The position numbers and the translations under genes were made by a program. Below the pieces are notes generated by a model, which saw only the letters and a program-made list of their open reading frames with translations, was not told where the DNA came from and searched no databases. From NCBI RefSeq assembly GCF_040529335.1, contig NZ_CP159534.1, forward strand, positions 62,001-126,000: DNA of 64,000 nucleotides, read 5' to 3'. This document shows, piece after piece, positions 15,927 to 24,276 of the stretch (its first letter is position 1; every line of letters starts with the position of its first letter). The stretch comes from Streptomyces sp. HUAS MG91. Lineage in GTDB: Bacteria; Actinomycetota; Actinomycetes; Streptomycetales; Streptomycetaceae.

Positions 15927-16865
15927 TCAGACCGGCGGGGCGATGAAGACGCCGCGGTCGGGGTCGTTGAAGGACTCCTTGGCGACGAGTTCGTTCATCG
16001 GGTTCGCCGTGCCCCACTGGTCGGTGACCTCGGGCTGCGAGAAGTCGTAGACGTGCGGGTGCCAGGTGTCCTCGTCGAGCAGTTCCAGTTCCGTCGTGTA
16101 CTCGACGGTGTTGCCGTGCGGGTCGAGGAAGTACGTGAAGGTGTTGTCACCGGCCATGTGCCGGCCCGGCCCCCAGATCTTCTGGTGTCCGGCCCGCATC
16201 ACACGTCCGGAGCCACGCATGTACTCGTCCAGGCCGCGCATCTCGAACGAGACATGGTGCAGGGACGTGTGCGGGCCCTGCGCGATCGCCATCGAGTGAT
16301 GCTGGTTCGAGATCCGCATGAAGTGCATGACCTCCCCCATGTGGGGCGAGGACAGTGTGTCGGAGAGCGCGAAGCCGAGGTGCCGTTCGTACCACGCGCG
16401 CGTGCGGTTCAGGTCCGGGGAGTTGAGGACCACGTGGGAGAGTTTGACGGGGATGGCCTCCTTCTCCTCGACCTTGCGGTGCCGGCGCACCTCGACGTCG
16501 GCGGACACCTCGATCGTGCGGCCGTCGACGTCGAAGAAGCGGAACCCGTATCCGCCTCCGGGCGTGTCGATCGTCCCGGGCTGAGATATCAACTGCACAC
16601 CACCGGAGTGGAGTTGTTCGGCGAGCGTGTCCACGTCGGCGGCCGAGGCCGCCCCGTACGAGACGAGGTCGAGGCGCTTCTCCGCCGCCCTGCGCAACCG
16701 GATCACGTAGCGCTCAGGGCTTCCCTCCGCCGCGAGGAACGCGATGCCGGAGTCCTCCTCGACCTTGGTCAGGCCCCAGATTCCGGCGTAGAAGTCGAGC
16801 TGTTTGTCGTAGTCGGGCACGGCCAGGTCGACGTGGCGCAGGTGGGTGAGCAGGCGTCCGCTCAT
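15927..16865 (-). CDS. Type I extradiol ring-cleavage dioxygenase (VOC)
   Basis: 312-aa two-domain vicinal-oxygen-chelate protein. N-terminal module: LLTHLRHVDLAVPDYDKQLD. C-terminal catalytic module: VKLSHVVLNSPDLNRTRAWY (first His), SLHHVSFEMRGLDEYM (second His) and GNTVEYTTELELLDED (Glu), giving the 2-His-1-Glu iron site. The tail TDQWGTANPMNEL is usual in this group. These enzymes open catechols next to the diol. GGAAGGA precedes the ATG at 16865, and the upstream amidohydrolase gene ends only 6 bp before it. The substrate is unknown; the linked monooxygenase suggests a hydroxylated aromatic acid. Confidence 0.9.
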   Translation of the reverse strand: MSGRLLTHLRHVDLAVPDYDKQLDFYAGIWGLTKVEEDSGIAFLAAEGSPERYVIRLRRAAEKRLDLVSYGAASAADVDTLAEQLHSGGVQLISQPGTIDTPGGGYGFRFFDVDGRTIEVSADVEVRRHRKVEEKEAIPVKLSHVVLNSPDLNRTRAWYERHLGFALSDTLSSPHMGEVMHFMRISNQHHSMAIAQGPHTSLHHVSFEMRGLDEYMRGSGRVMRAGHQKIWGPGRHMAGDNTFTYFLDPHGNTVEYTTELELLDEDTWHPHVYDFSQPEVTDQWGTANPMNELVAKESFNDPDRGVFIAPPV

Positions 16866-16871
16866 GGTGGA

Positions 16872-17891
16872 TCAGTCCTTCCTCAGGAGGGTGGCGGCGT
16901 TGCCACCGCCTATGGCGTGGAGGGCGGCGTCGGGCAGTCCTGCCTCGCGCAGGGCGCCGAGGGGGTCCTCGCTGCCCATGTCGAAGGGGAAGTCGGAGCC
17001 GAGAAGAACACGGTCCGCGCCTGCGACCCGCACCAACTCCCGCAGGACGTAGGGGTCATGGACGAGCGAGTCGAAGTAGAGCCGCTTCAGATAGCTGCTC
17101 GGTTCCTGGCGGCAGCCTCGCGCGTCGGGGCGTACCCGCCAGGCGTGGTCGGCGCGGCCGATGTGCGTGGGCAGGTAGCCGCCGCCGTGCGCGGCGATGA
17201 CCTTCAGGGCGGGGTACCGGTCGAGGACGCCGGAGAAGATGAGGTGGGAGAGCGCGACGGCGTTCTCGGTCGGCTGCCCCACCGAGTTGGACAGGTACCA
17301 CTGGTCAAGACGTTCGTCGAGCGTGCAGCCGAAGGGATGTACGAGGATCAGCGCGCCGGTTTTCTCGGCGCGCGCCCAGAAGCCCTCCAGTCGCGGGTCG
17401 GACAGTTCGATGTCGCGGTCTCCGGCGGGGTCCGGTGCGTGCGAGGAGATCTCGACACCGAGCAGGCCCTGCGCCAGCGCATGATCGAGAAGTCCTGCCG
17501 CAGCCCCGGGATGCTGCAGGGGCACCAGCCCCAGGCCGAGGAGGCGGTCCGGGGCCTCGGCGCAGTGGGCTGCGGTCCCCCGGTTCGCCAACTGGCAGAT
17601 GTGTCGGGCCAGTTCGGGCTCCGCCCAGTAGTGGTAGTGCGACGGGGACGGGCTCACGAGCTGGACATCGACACCCTGGGTGTCCATCGCGGCCAGCCGG
17701 ACGGCGGGGTCCGTCAGACGGGGGATGCGCGCACCCACCATCGGCCCGTTCACGCCCATCGCGGCGGCACCGTTGCGGCGGGCATCGAGATCGCGTGCCC
17801 CGGCCAGGCCGGGCCGGTCGGCGACGGCCTCCTCGATCTCCGGCAGGAGGACGTGGGCGTGGACGTCGACCATGGGAGTACCGGCGGTCAC
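16872..17891 (-). CDS. Amidohydrolase 2-family enzyme (ACMSD-like decarboxylase/hydrolase)
   Basis: 339-aa TIM-barrel enzyme beginning VTAGTPMVDVHAHVLLPEIE. Metal ligands fit the ACMSD/LigW group: HAH near the N-terminus, LILVHPFGC, VIAAHGGGYLPTHIGRADHA, and the Asp of LLGSDFPFDM near the end. Relatives decarboxylate aminocarboxymuconate semialdehyde or ortho-hydroxybenzoates, or hydrolyse lactones such as PDC. The GTG start at 17891 overlaps the stop of the FAD monooxygenase gene (GTGA), showing translational coupling. The open frame continuing to 18275 is antisense-like and not used. Confidence 0.85.
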   Translation of the reverse strand: MTAGTPMVDVHAHVLLPEIEEAVADRPGLAGARDLDARRNGAAAMGVNGPMVGARIPRLTDPAVRLAAMDTQGVDVQLVSPSPSHYHYWAEPELARHICQLANRGTAAHCAEAPDRLLGLGLVPLQHPGAAAGLLDHALAQGLLGVEISSHAPDPAGDRDIELSDPRLEGFWARAEKTGALILVHPFGCTLDERLDQWYLSNSVGQPTENAVALSHLIFSGVLDRYPALKVIAAHGGGYLPTHIGRADHAWRVRPDARGCRQEPSSYLKRLYFDSLVHDPYVLRELVRVAGADRVLLGSDFPFDMGSEDPLGALREAGLPDAALHAIGGGNAATLLRKD

Positions 17892-19039
17892 GGGCGTTCC
17901 TTCAGGGCGGTCATGGTGCGTTCCATCAGGCCGGGCACGTCCGCGTCCCGCACGCCGTCGAGCAGCCACTGCCCGAGCTGGACGGACGCCTCGACGACGG
18001 TGCGGACACGCGGCAGGCGGCGCGCGCGGAACTCGGTGAGCAAGTCGTCGAGGGAGCCGTCCCCGTCGGCGCGGGTGGTGAGCAGTTCGGCCAGGACGGA
18101 GGCGTCCTCCAGGGACATCGCCGTGCCCTGGGCGAGCGTGGGCGGACAGCAATGCGCGGCATCCCCGATGAGGACCACCCGGCCGCGGTGCCACGGTCCC
18201 TCCACCAAGTGCCGGTCGAACCACGTGTAGTTGATCTTCGACGAGTCGGTGATGTTCCGGGTGATGTCCGGCCACTGGCCGCCGTAGCCGGCGGTGAGGC
18301 GGCGCATCTCGTCGGCGTAGGAGTCGGGCGGGATCGACGCTCGGTCGCGGTTGTCCTCGACGACGTACGCGTAGATGGTGTTCTCGCCCGTCGGGCAGTA
18401 GCCGGCGATGTAGGCCGGGCCGCCGTACGCGAGGTCGGTGCGGGTGACGCCGGCCGGGCGCGGGACGGCGACGCGCCAGATCGCCATGCCGGTCGGCTCG
18501 GGTCTGTCGGCGATGCCGATGGCCGTCCGGGTCGCCGATCGGAGTCCGTCGGCGCCGATGACCAGGTCGTAGCGGCCTTCGGTGCCGTCGTGGAACCGGA
18601 CGGTCACGCTGTCGGCGTCCTGGGTGAAGGAGTGCGCGGTCGTGCCGAGGCGCACCGTGGCACCCGACGCACGTACGGCGTCGATGAGGATCCGCTGGAG
18701 CCGGGGGCGCTGCATGCCGACGGTGGCAGGCAGGTCCTCTCCCCCGGTCCTGATGTCGTCGGACGCGAAGAGCACGGTGCCGTCGGGGGCGGTGACGCCC
18801 ACCGACCCGAAGGAGAACCCGGCTCGTTCCACGTGCTCCCAGACGCCGAGTTCGCGCAGGACGCGCAGAGCGTTGCCCTGGAGAGTGATGCCCGATCCCG
18901 TGGTCGCGTTCCAGTCGGGCCTGGCCTCGATCAGTTCCACGGCGATGCCGGCGCGGCGCAGCAGGATGGTGACGGCGTTGCCCGCGGCGCCTCCTCCGAC
19001 GACGAGTACGGAACGAGGCCGGGGGTGGAGGTCTGTCAT
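17888..19039 (-). CDS. FAD-dependent aromatic monooxygenase
   Basis: 383-aa class A flavoprotein hydroxylase. SVLVVGGGAAGNAVTILLRR is the N-terminal dinucleotide-binding GxGxxG, LVIGADGLRSATR is the DG motif, and RVVLIGDAAHCCPPTLAQGT is the GD motif that contacts the FAD ribityl chain. It resembles 3-hydroxybenzoate- or kynurenine-hydroxylase-type enzymes, which use NAD(P)H and O2 to hydroxylate an activated ring. The start MTDLHPRP at 19039 follows GAGGACCCCGAG; an extension to 19123 is unlikely. It heads the minus-strand unit monooxygenase, amidohydrolase, dioxygenase, FAH enzyme. Confidence 0.9.
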   Translation of the reverse strand: MTDLHPRPRSVLVVGGGAAGNAVTILLRRAGIAVELIEARPDWNATTGSGITLQGNALRVLRELGVWEHVERAGFSFGSVGVTAPDGTVLFASDDIRTGGEDLPATVGMQRPRLQRILIDAVRASGATVRLGTTAHSFTQDADSVTVRFHDGTEGRYDLVIGADGLRSATRTAIGIADRPEPTGMAIWRVAVPRPAGVTRTDLAYGGPAYIAGYCPTGENTIYAYVVEDNRDRASIPPDSYADEMRRLTAGYGGQWPDITRNITDSSKINYTWFDRHLVEGPWHRGRVVLIGDAAHCCPPTLAQGTAMSLEDASVLAELLTTRADGDGSLDDLLTEFRARRLPRVRTVVEASVQLGQWLLDGVRDADVPGLMERTMTALKERP

Positions 19040-19127
19040 CTCGGGGTCCTCACGAGGTCGGGCCGCACGGCACCGGGCGGCTTGGACACGGCTCACCCGT
19101 CTGTCGTGACGGGCAACTGACAATTGG

Positions 19128-19150
19128 CGGGCTCCACTTGGAGGAGCCCG
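19128..19150. terminator. Hairpin between two minus-strand units
   Basis: 8-bp stem CGGGCTCC/GGAGCCCG with a 7-nt loop. It separates the cyclase gene (ends 19217) from the monooxygenase gene (starts 19039), so these may be two transcription units. Confidence 0.5.
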
Positions 19151-19216
19151 GGGAGATGCGCCGCGGCTTTCCGCGACGCGTGCATCCGAGCGGCCTCGGG
19201 TCTGACCGGCCGGTGG

Positions 19217-20173
19217 CTACTTGACGGCGATGGGGTTCACCGGGGAGCCGACGGCGCCGGTGATGGGCAGCGGGGCGGCGGTGAGCCAGAACTCGTACAC
19301 GCCGTCGTCGGCGCAGTCGGCGGCGAGTGCGTCCGGGTCCCACATCTCGCCGATCAGCAGGCCCATGTGGGGGATGACGACCTGGTGCAGCGGCTGGAAC
19401 GCGTGGTCGAACTCGTTGGGGCGGACCTCGAAGCCCCAGGTGTCGGTGGCGATCGCGGCGATCTCCGTGCAGTGCAGCCAGCCCGCGGTGGTGAACGACA
19501 GGCCGGGTGCGGGGCCGCCGGCGTAGTCGCCCCAGCCCGCCCGCCGTACGCGGCTGAGCTGTCCGGTGCGCACGACGACGAGGTCGCCCCGGCCCACCGC
19601 CACACCGTGCGCCGCGACCGTCGCGGCGAGGTGTTCCTCAGTGACGGCGAACCCGTCGGGCAGCTCGCCGTCCTCGCCCACGACCCGGCCGACATCGAGG
19701 AGGACGCCGCGTCCGGCGACGTACGGGGCCATGTGCTCGATGCCGGTGACCAGATCGCCCGCGGAGGTGACGGTGGTCGCGGCGTCCCGGCCGTTCCAGG
19801 CCCTGCCGTGGTCGAAGATGTGGCCGAGGCCGTCCCACTGCGTGGAGCACTGCAGCGGCATCGCGATCACGTCGTCGGCGCCGCCGAGGCCGTGCGGGAA
19901 GCCCTGGTTGCCGAGGGCCGCGTCGGCTCCGGTGTCGAGCATGGTGTGCACCGGGTTCGTCCGGCGTCGCCAGCCGTTCTGCGGACCCTCCATGTCGAAA
20001 CGCTGGGAGAGGGAGAAACTGGCGCCGCGCCGGACGAGCGCTGCGCCTTCCCGGCGTTTCGCGTCGTCGAGGAAGTTGAGGGTGCCGATCCGGTCGTCCT
20101 CGCCCCAGCGCCCCCAGTTGGAGCACGCCTTGGCGGCCTGGGCGATCGCGCCCTCGGGGTCGTCGCGGTTCAT
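19217..20173 (-). CDS. Cyclase-family metal hydrolase (kynurenine formamidase-like fold)
   Basis: 318-aa protein of the putative-cyclase family. The metal region reads STQWDGLGHIFDHGRAWNGR, a variant of the HxGTHxDxPxH motif in which Gln-Trp-Asp-Gly-Leu-Gly-His replaces the usual spacing, as in the longer bacterial cyclase-like group. Other landmarks are GRGVLLDVGRVVGEDG and GRGDLVVVRTGQLSRV. Related enzymes include kynurenine formamidase and isatin hydrolase. Its ATG at 20173 overlaps the stop of the upstream FAH-family gene (ATGA), so the two are coupled. Substrate unknown. Confidence 0.82.
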   Translation of the reverse strand: MNRDDPEGAIAQAAKACSNWGRWGEDDRIGTLNFLDDAKRREGAALVRRGASFSLSQRFDMEGPQNGWRRRTNPVHTMLDTGADAALGNQGFPHGLGGADDVIAMPLQCSTQWDGLGHIFDHGRAWNGRDAATTVTSAGDLVTGIEHMAPYVAGRGVLLDVGRVVGEDGELPDGFAVTEEHLAATVAAHGVAVGRGDLVVVRTGQLSRVRRAGWGDYAGGPAPGLSFTTAGWLHCTEIAAIATDTWGFEVRPNEFDHAFQPLHQVVIPHMGLLIGEMWDPDALAADCADDGVYEFWLTAAPLPITGAVGSPVNPIAVK

Positions 20174-21150
20174 GCGTCCTCCTTGACACAGCGGGTGCGC
20201 TGAACACCGAGGCCGGTGATGGCGCCTTCCATCACGTCACCGTCGCGCAGCAGGCGGCCCCAGTGCATGCCGTTGCCGGCCGGGGAACCGGTCAGCACCA
20301 GGTCCCCGGGCAGCAGTCGGGCCGTCCGGGACGCGTAGGCCACCATCCGCGCCACGTTGAAGATCATGTCCTTGGTGGACTCGTCCTGCATCGTCTCGCC
20401 GTTCAGCTTCAGCGTGACGCGCAGGTCGTCCGGGTCGGCGACGAACTCGGCCGGTACGAGGTAGGGGCCGAGCGGGGTGAAGCCCGGGGCGTTCTTGCTG
20501 CGCAGCCAGTCCGTGCCGATGGCGGGCATGTCCCGGCGGAAGACGCCGGCCCGGTCGGTGAGGTCGTTGGCGATCGTGTAGCCGGCGACGTACTCCATCG
20601 CCTCCTCGACCGCGATCCCGTGGGCCGGCTTGGCGATGACCGCGGCCAGCTCCAGCTCCCAGTCCGGCTTCTCGGCCCACGAGGGCAGCACGACGTCGTC
20701 GTACGGACCGGTGATCGCACTCGGCAGGCCGATGAAGACGTACGGCAGGTCCTCCGCCGCCCGGCGGTCCATGAGCTCCGCGACCTCGGCCCGCGCCTCC
20801 TCGACGGTGCGGGGGTCGTCGGGCGCGCGATGGGCGATTTCGAGATCGATCACGTGCCGGCGGTAGTTGGCGCCGGACTGGAAGACCTGGCGCGGCTCGA
20901 CCGGTGCGTGCACCCGCAGTTCCTCCAGATCCCGCCAGTCGAGCGCGGCATCGCCCGCGAGGGTGTGCAGGGCCGGGAGGTGGTGCTCCCAGCGTTCCAG
21001 CACCTCTCGCAGCGTGCGGGGCGCCCCGTCCAGGCAGCCGCTGAGATCGGCCACCCGTCCATCGGCGACCAGACCGGGAAAGGACGGCCCCGACAGGGCG
21101 GAGAAGGTGCCGAGCGCGAACGGGCCCGCAGGTTGCGCCAGTGGTGCCAT
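20170..21150 (-). CDS. Fumarylacetoacetate hydrolase-family enzyme (second copy)
   Basis: 326-aa FAH-family protein distinct from the copy at 14888. Core landmarks: RQVFQSGANYRRHVIDLEI, GPYDDVVLPSWAEKPDWELE with LAAVIAKPAHGIA (metal-binding Glu pair), YTIANDLTDRAGVFR, GFTPLGPYLVPAEF and the closing LLPGDLVLTGSPAGNG. GGAGGAAA precedes the ATG at 21150. It is the first gene of the minus-strand catabolic cluster, reading away from the LysR gene, and overlaps the cyclase gene by 4 bp. Two FAH enzymes in one cluster suggest consecutive hydratase/hydrolase or isomerase/decarboxylase steps. Confidence 0.88.
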   Translation of the reverse strand: MAPLAQPAGPFALGTFSALSGPSFPGLVADGRVADLSGCLDGAPRTLREVLERWEHHLPALHTLAGDAALDWRDLEELRVHAPVEPRQVFQSGANYRRHVIDLEIAHRAPDDPRTVEEARAEVAELMDRRAAEDLPYVFIGLPSAITGPYDDVVLPSWAEKPDWELELAAVIAKPAHGIAVEEAMEYVAGYTIANDLTDRAGVFRRDMPAIGTDWLRSKNAPGFTPLGPYLVPAEFVADPDDLRVTLKLNGETMQDESTKDMIFNVARMVAYASRTARLLPGDLVLTGSPAGNGMHWGRLLRDGDVMEGAITGLGVQRTRCVKEDA

Positions 21151-21193
21151 GAGATTTCCTCCCGCTGAGTTGCGTCTACTCTGGCCCGCGGCG

Positions 21194-21216
21194 AAAGATC
21201 GCGGAAATCAATCTTT
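21194..21216. promoter_or_regulatory. LysR-type T-N11-A dyad
   Basis: AAAGAT-N11-ATCTTT, perfect 6-bp arms whose inner T and A are 11 bp apart, the LysR consensus layout. It lies between the divergent FAH-family gene (start 21150) and the LysR gene (start 21268). Confidence 0.75.
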
Positions 21217-21267
21217 TGTATGGGAGCCATCCATGACGCGAATGCCACTGTCGGCCGGCGGCACGCG

Positions 21268-22200
21268 GTGAGCGTTCCCCGGCTGGACCTGAATCTGGTG
21301 GTCGCGCTCCGGGCGTTGCTGGAGGAACGCAATGTGACGCGCGCCGGTGAGCGCATCGGCCTGAGCCAGCCCGCCATGAGCTCGGCGCTCGGCCGCCTGC
21401 GGCGCCATTTCGGCGATGAGTTGCTGGCCCGCACCGGGAGCACGTACGAGCTGACCCCGCTCGGTGCGGCCCTGCGGGATCGCAGCGCCACCGCGTGCGA
21501 TCTCCTGGAGCGGCTCTTCTCGAGCCAGGCCGATTTCGATCCGGCCACCGAGACGCGGGAGTTCACGCTGCTCGCCTCCGACTACGGGGCGTCGGTCTTC
21601 GGGGCCGCGCTCTCGCGCGCGCTGCACGAGGAGGCGCCGGGTGTCCGCCTCACGTTCCAGCAGACCGCGCCGTCGGTCGTGGAGAACCCCGCGACGGCAC
21701 TCAGTACCGTCGACGGGCTGCTCATGCCGCACGGCATCATCGACGGCTTCCCCACCGTCGGCCTCTACTCCGACCGCTGGGTCTGCATCGTCGCCGACGA
21801 CCACCCCGGGATCGGCGACGAACTCACCCTCGGACACCTCGCCGGCCTGCCCTGGGCCGTCTACCAGCGCCCCTACGACGCCCCCGCGGCCCGGCAGCTC
21901 AGCATGCTCGGCATCAGTCCGCGCGTGGAGGTCTCCGTGCAGACGTTCCAGCTGCTGCCGCACATGGTGGAGGGCACCCGGCGGATCGCCATGATCCAGG
22001 AACGTCTGGCCCGCCGGGCCGTGCGCTCGGCCGCCGTGCGTGTCCTGCCGTGCCCCTTCGAGGCGGTTCCCGTGCAAGAAGTCCTGTGGTGGCATCCGGT
22101 GCACGCCCAGGACGCCGCGCACATCTGGCTGCGGCGCAGGGCGGAGGAGGTCGGGGCCACGCTCGCGGCCGTCGCGCGCCCGGAGGTTCGTGCCGGTTGA
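21268..22200 (+). CDS. LysR-family transcriptional regulator
   Basis: 310-aa regulator. The N-terminal winged HTH reads LDLNLVVALRALLEERNVTR with AGERIGLSQPAMSSALGRLR and HFGDELLARTGSTYELTPLG. The effector domain follows from about residue 90 (EFTLLASDYGASVFGAALSR); it is of the NodD/PcpR-like type often tied to aromatic degradation. GTG 21268 is preferred; an in-frame ATG at 21220 lies only 4 bp from the operator arm. It is divergent from the catabolic cluster and probably activates it when an aromatic inducer is present. Confidence 0.88.
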   Translation: MSVPRLDLNLVVALRALLEERNVTRAGERIGLSQPAMSSALGRLRRHFGDELLARTGSTYELTPLGAALRDRSATACDLLERLFSSQADFDPATETREFTLLASDYGASVFGAALSRALHEEAPGVRLTFQQTAPSVVENPATALSTVDGLLMPHGIIDGFPTVGLYSDRWVCIVADDHPGIGDELTLGHLAGLPWAVYQRPYDAPAARQLSMLGISPRVEVSVQTFQLLPHMVEGTRRIAMIQERLARRAVRSAAVRVLPCPFEAVPVQEVLWWHPVHAQDAAHIWLRRRAEEVGATLAAVARPEVRAG

Positions 22201-22224
22201 GTCATGGTCAGTCGCAGCGACCGG

Positions 22225-23181
22225 TCACGGGGACACTGCGTCGCCCTGTGCGATGCGCACGTTCAAGTGCAGGTCCTCGACGGCGTCCGCGGTCATGGCG
22301 ACGGTCCCGGCAAGGCCACAGACCAGAGCGGCTGCGACCGCCGCACGCCAGCAGCGACTCCAGAGCGGCGGGTCCTGCTGCTCGCGCTCGATGAGGGCCT
22401 TGACCCGGCGGGGCACGGCGCCGCCCGCCGTGGCCAGGATCGCGCCGCGCCGCGCGGCCGGGCTCTTGGAGTCGTGTGCCGCGAGGGCCGCGCGGCCGAT
22501 CGCCCGTGCGGCCAGTTTCCGGTCGCCCACCGCGCGAGCGGCGTCTTCGTCGGCCCAGCGTTCCAGCGCGTACGTCAGAGGATCGCGCAGGCCGAGGAGG
22601 GCGGGGTGCAGGCGTGCGGCGAGCTGGCTCGCCGCGAGGAAGCGGTGGTGTCCGCCCGAGAGGTGTGCGCGTTCATGGGCGAAGAGCGCCTCCCGCTCCC
22701 CCGGCGGCAGGGTCCGCAGCATCGCGGAGCTGACGACGATGTGGCCGGGCTCGCCGCGGCGCCCGGGAAGTGCGTAGGCGTACGGGAAATCGTCGGGGCG
22801 TACGGACAGTTCACTGCCCGCCGGGCCGATGGCCTGCCGCTCCGCGCGGACTTCGCGGTGATGACGGCTCATGATGCGAACGACCTGCGCGCTTCCGACG
22901 AGCAGCGCCGCACACGCCACCGGTGCCGCCCACAGAGCCGACGTCGCGTATCCGGAGATCTGCTGGGGACGGACATCGACGACCGCGGCGACGGCCTCCA
23001 GTTGGAAGAGCCCGAACACGACGAGGGCGCTGACCGCGATCGTGCTGCAACAGGCGAGCAGTACCGTGCCGACGAGCAGGACCCATGCGGCGCGGCGCGG
23101 CGCCAGCCAGGCAGCGGCATGGCGCAGCGCGGGGACGGCGAAGAGAGGAGCGAGGAGGGGAAGCCATACCGCGTAGATCAC
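22225..23181 (-). CDS. M56-family membrane metallopeptidase (BlaR1-like), copy 1
   Basis: 318-aa integral membrane zinc protease. Helices occur at about residues 3-25, 32-63 and 80-104, with one near the C-terminus (about 280-300). The catalytic motif is HERAH at 169-173; the Glu of YALERWADE (about 207) fits the third ligand. In the BlaR/MecR scheme such a protein senses an envelope signal and cleaves or inactivates the partner BlaI repressor, but no penicillin-binding sensor domain is fused here. Its ATG at 23181 overlaps the blaI-like stop, so they are translationally coupled. Confidence 0.88.
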   Translation of the reverse strand: MIYAVWLPLLAPLFAVPALRHAAAWLAPRRAAWVLLVGTVLLACCSTIAVSALVVFGLFQLEAVAAVVDVRPQQISGYATSALWAAPVACAALLVGSAQVVRIMSRHHREVRAERQAIGPAGSELSVRPDDFPYAYALPGRRGEPGHIVVSSAMLRTLPPGEREALFAHERAHLSGGHHRFLAASQLAARLHPALLGLRDPLTYALERWADEDAARAVGDRKLAARAIGRAALAAHDSKSPAARRGAILATAGGAVPRRVKALIEREQQDPPLWSRCWRAAVAAALVCGLAGTVAMTADAVEDLHLNVRIAQGDAVSP

Positions 23182-23558
23182 GGCTTCGGCTCCTCGTCGC
23201 CTTCCAGGAGAGCTCGGAGCATGGCTTCGTCCTCGGGTTTGAGGTCCGAGATGAATCGGGCGAGGACGCTGCCCCGGTCCTCGCCCCGGTCGAGTTCCGC
23301 GTGCATGCGCAGTGCGTGGAGTCCGGAGTCGTCGGTGACCGGGGCATAGGCGTACCCGCGTCCCTGGCGGGCGCGGTGCACCACACCCTTCTCGAGGAGG
23401 CGCGTCAGGATCGTCGTCACCGTGGTGCGCGCGAGCCCGGCGTCGAGGGCGTCACGCACCTGACCGGGGGTGAGCGGCCGGGCGGCAGCCCACAGGGCGG
23501 CCAGGATGCTGGCTTCGAGTTCTCCTGAAGGCCGACGGTCGCCCTGCTGCTCAGTCAT
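23178..23558 (-). CDS. BlaI/MecI/CopY-family repressor, copy 1
   Basis: 126-aa winged-helix repressor. The DNA-binding domain reads SGELEASILAALWAAARPLT, then GLARTTVTTILTRLLEKGVV (recognition helix) and the wing GRGYAYAPV. The C-terminal about 50 residues form the dimer region. The segment LARTTVTTIL is identical in the second BlaI at 37231, so both should read the same operator. The best candidate is GTCTAC-N6-GTAGAC at 24217-24234, upstream of the HTH gene that precedes this one. The start MTEQQGD at 23558 is preferred over 23564. Confidence 0.9.
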   Translation of the reverse strand: MTEQQGDRRPSGELEASILAALWAAARPLTPGQVRDALDAGLARTTVTTILTRLLEKGVVHRARQGRGYAYAPVTDDSGLHALRMHAELDRGEDRGSVLARFISDLKPEDEAMLRALLEGDEEPKP

Positions 23559-23709
23559 GGCTCGCATTCTGGCAGATGGGCGCGGGTGTACGGACGCGCG
23601 TTCCCAGGTGCCCGGGGTCTCCCCTCGACGGCCTTCGTCGAACGTCCGGCTCGGGCGCGCCCGGGCCGGGCAGATCCCGACAGCGCGGTCTCGTCCCGGG
23701 CCTTCCGCG

Positions 23710-24114
23710 TCACCCGTGGGACGAATCGTGGCTTGTGCGCGGCGAGGTGTTCCCGGCCGTCTCCGCCTGGATCTCCTGGCGCCGCCTGCGGACATGGTCG
23801 CGCACCGTGGAGTGCGATGCCGCGGTGAACTCCGCTTCGTCCGCCAGCCGTTGCAGGATCCTCCGGATGGAGTGGGCGGCCTCTTCCCCTCGGGCCTCGC
23901 GCCGAAGGATCTCGTCGAGGAAACCGGCGACCGGGTCCATGAGCCTGGGGGCCCTGTGACGAGCCGGAGGCGGAGCGGGTTCGCGCCCCAGCGCCTCCTC
24001 GACGATCCTGCGCGACACCCTGTGCCGTTGCGCCAGCTCCGACACGGTGAGGCCGGGGTCGGCCTGCTGGTCCTGCCGAATGCGCGCGGCGCTCCGCTCG
24101 GGCGACCTGTACAT
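23710..24114 (-). CDS. HTH protein resembling the N-terminus of IS21-type transposases
   Basis: About 134 aa from ATG 24114 (or 141 aa from 24135). It has a Sigma-70 r4/HTH_21-like helix-turn-helix, VSELAQRHRVSRRIVEEALG, then DPVAGFLDEILRREARGEEA and a second short HTH-like segment ASHSTVRDHVRRRRQEIQAE. This is the DNA-binding front of IS21 IstA proteins without the DDE catalytic core, a form common as free-standing genes in Streptomyces. It lies between the GTCTAC operator and blaI copy 1 on the same strand, with 151 bp separating it from blaI, so it may be the first gene of that unit. Function unproven. Confidence 0.6.
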   Translation of the reverse strand: MYRSPERSAARIRQDQQADPGLTVSELAQRHRVSRRIVEEALGREPAPPPARHRAPRLMDPVAGFLDEILRREARGEEAAHSIRRILQRLADEAEFTAASHSTVRDHVRRRRQEIQAETAGNTSPRTSHDSSHG

Positions 24115-24216
24115 ATCCCCGCCCCCAGTCGACATGAACAGCTGAACCACACCAGCACCGGCCTGCCGGCGGCGGACCGGCCCGACGGGTTGCGCTGCGG
24201 CGATCACACCCTATTC

Positions 24217-24234
24217 GTCTACAGACTAGTAGAC
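24217..24234. promoter_or_regulatory. BlaI-type operator GTCTAC-N6-GTAGAC, site 1
   Basis: GTCTACAGACTAGTAGAC. It lies between the minus-strand HTH-blaI-M56 unit and the plus-strand response-regulator gene (start 24277), so it can control both directions. Intact copies of the same palindrome occur at 37190-37207 and 43056-43073. Confidence 0.8.
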
Positions 24235-24276
24235 AATGGCCGTCGTCCGTCATTCGCCAACGCCACGGAGCAGCCG

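Noticed and set aside
15858..19120. Long plus-strand ORFs (about 790 and 560 aa) across the aromatic cluster
   Set aside because: They are antisense to well-supported enzymes, have no domains and show the Gly/Arg/Val-rich composition of GC-bias shadows.
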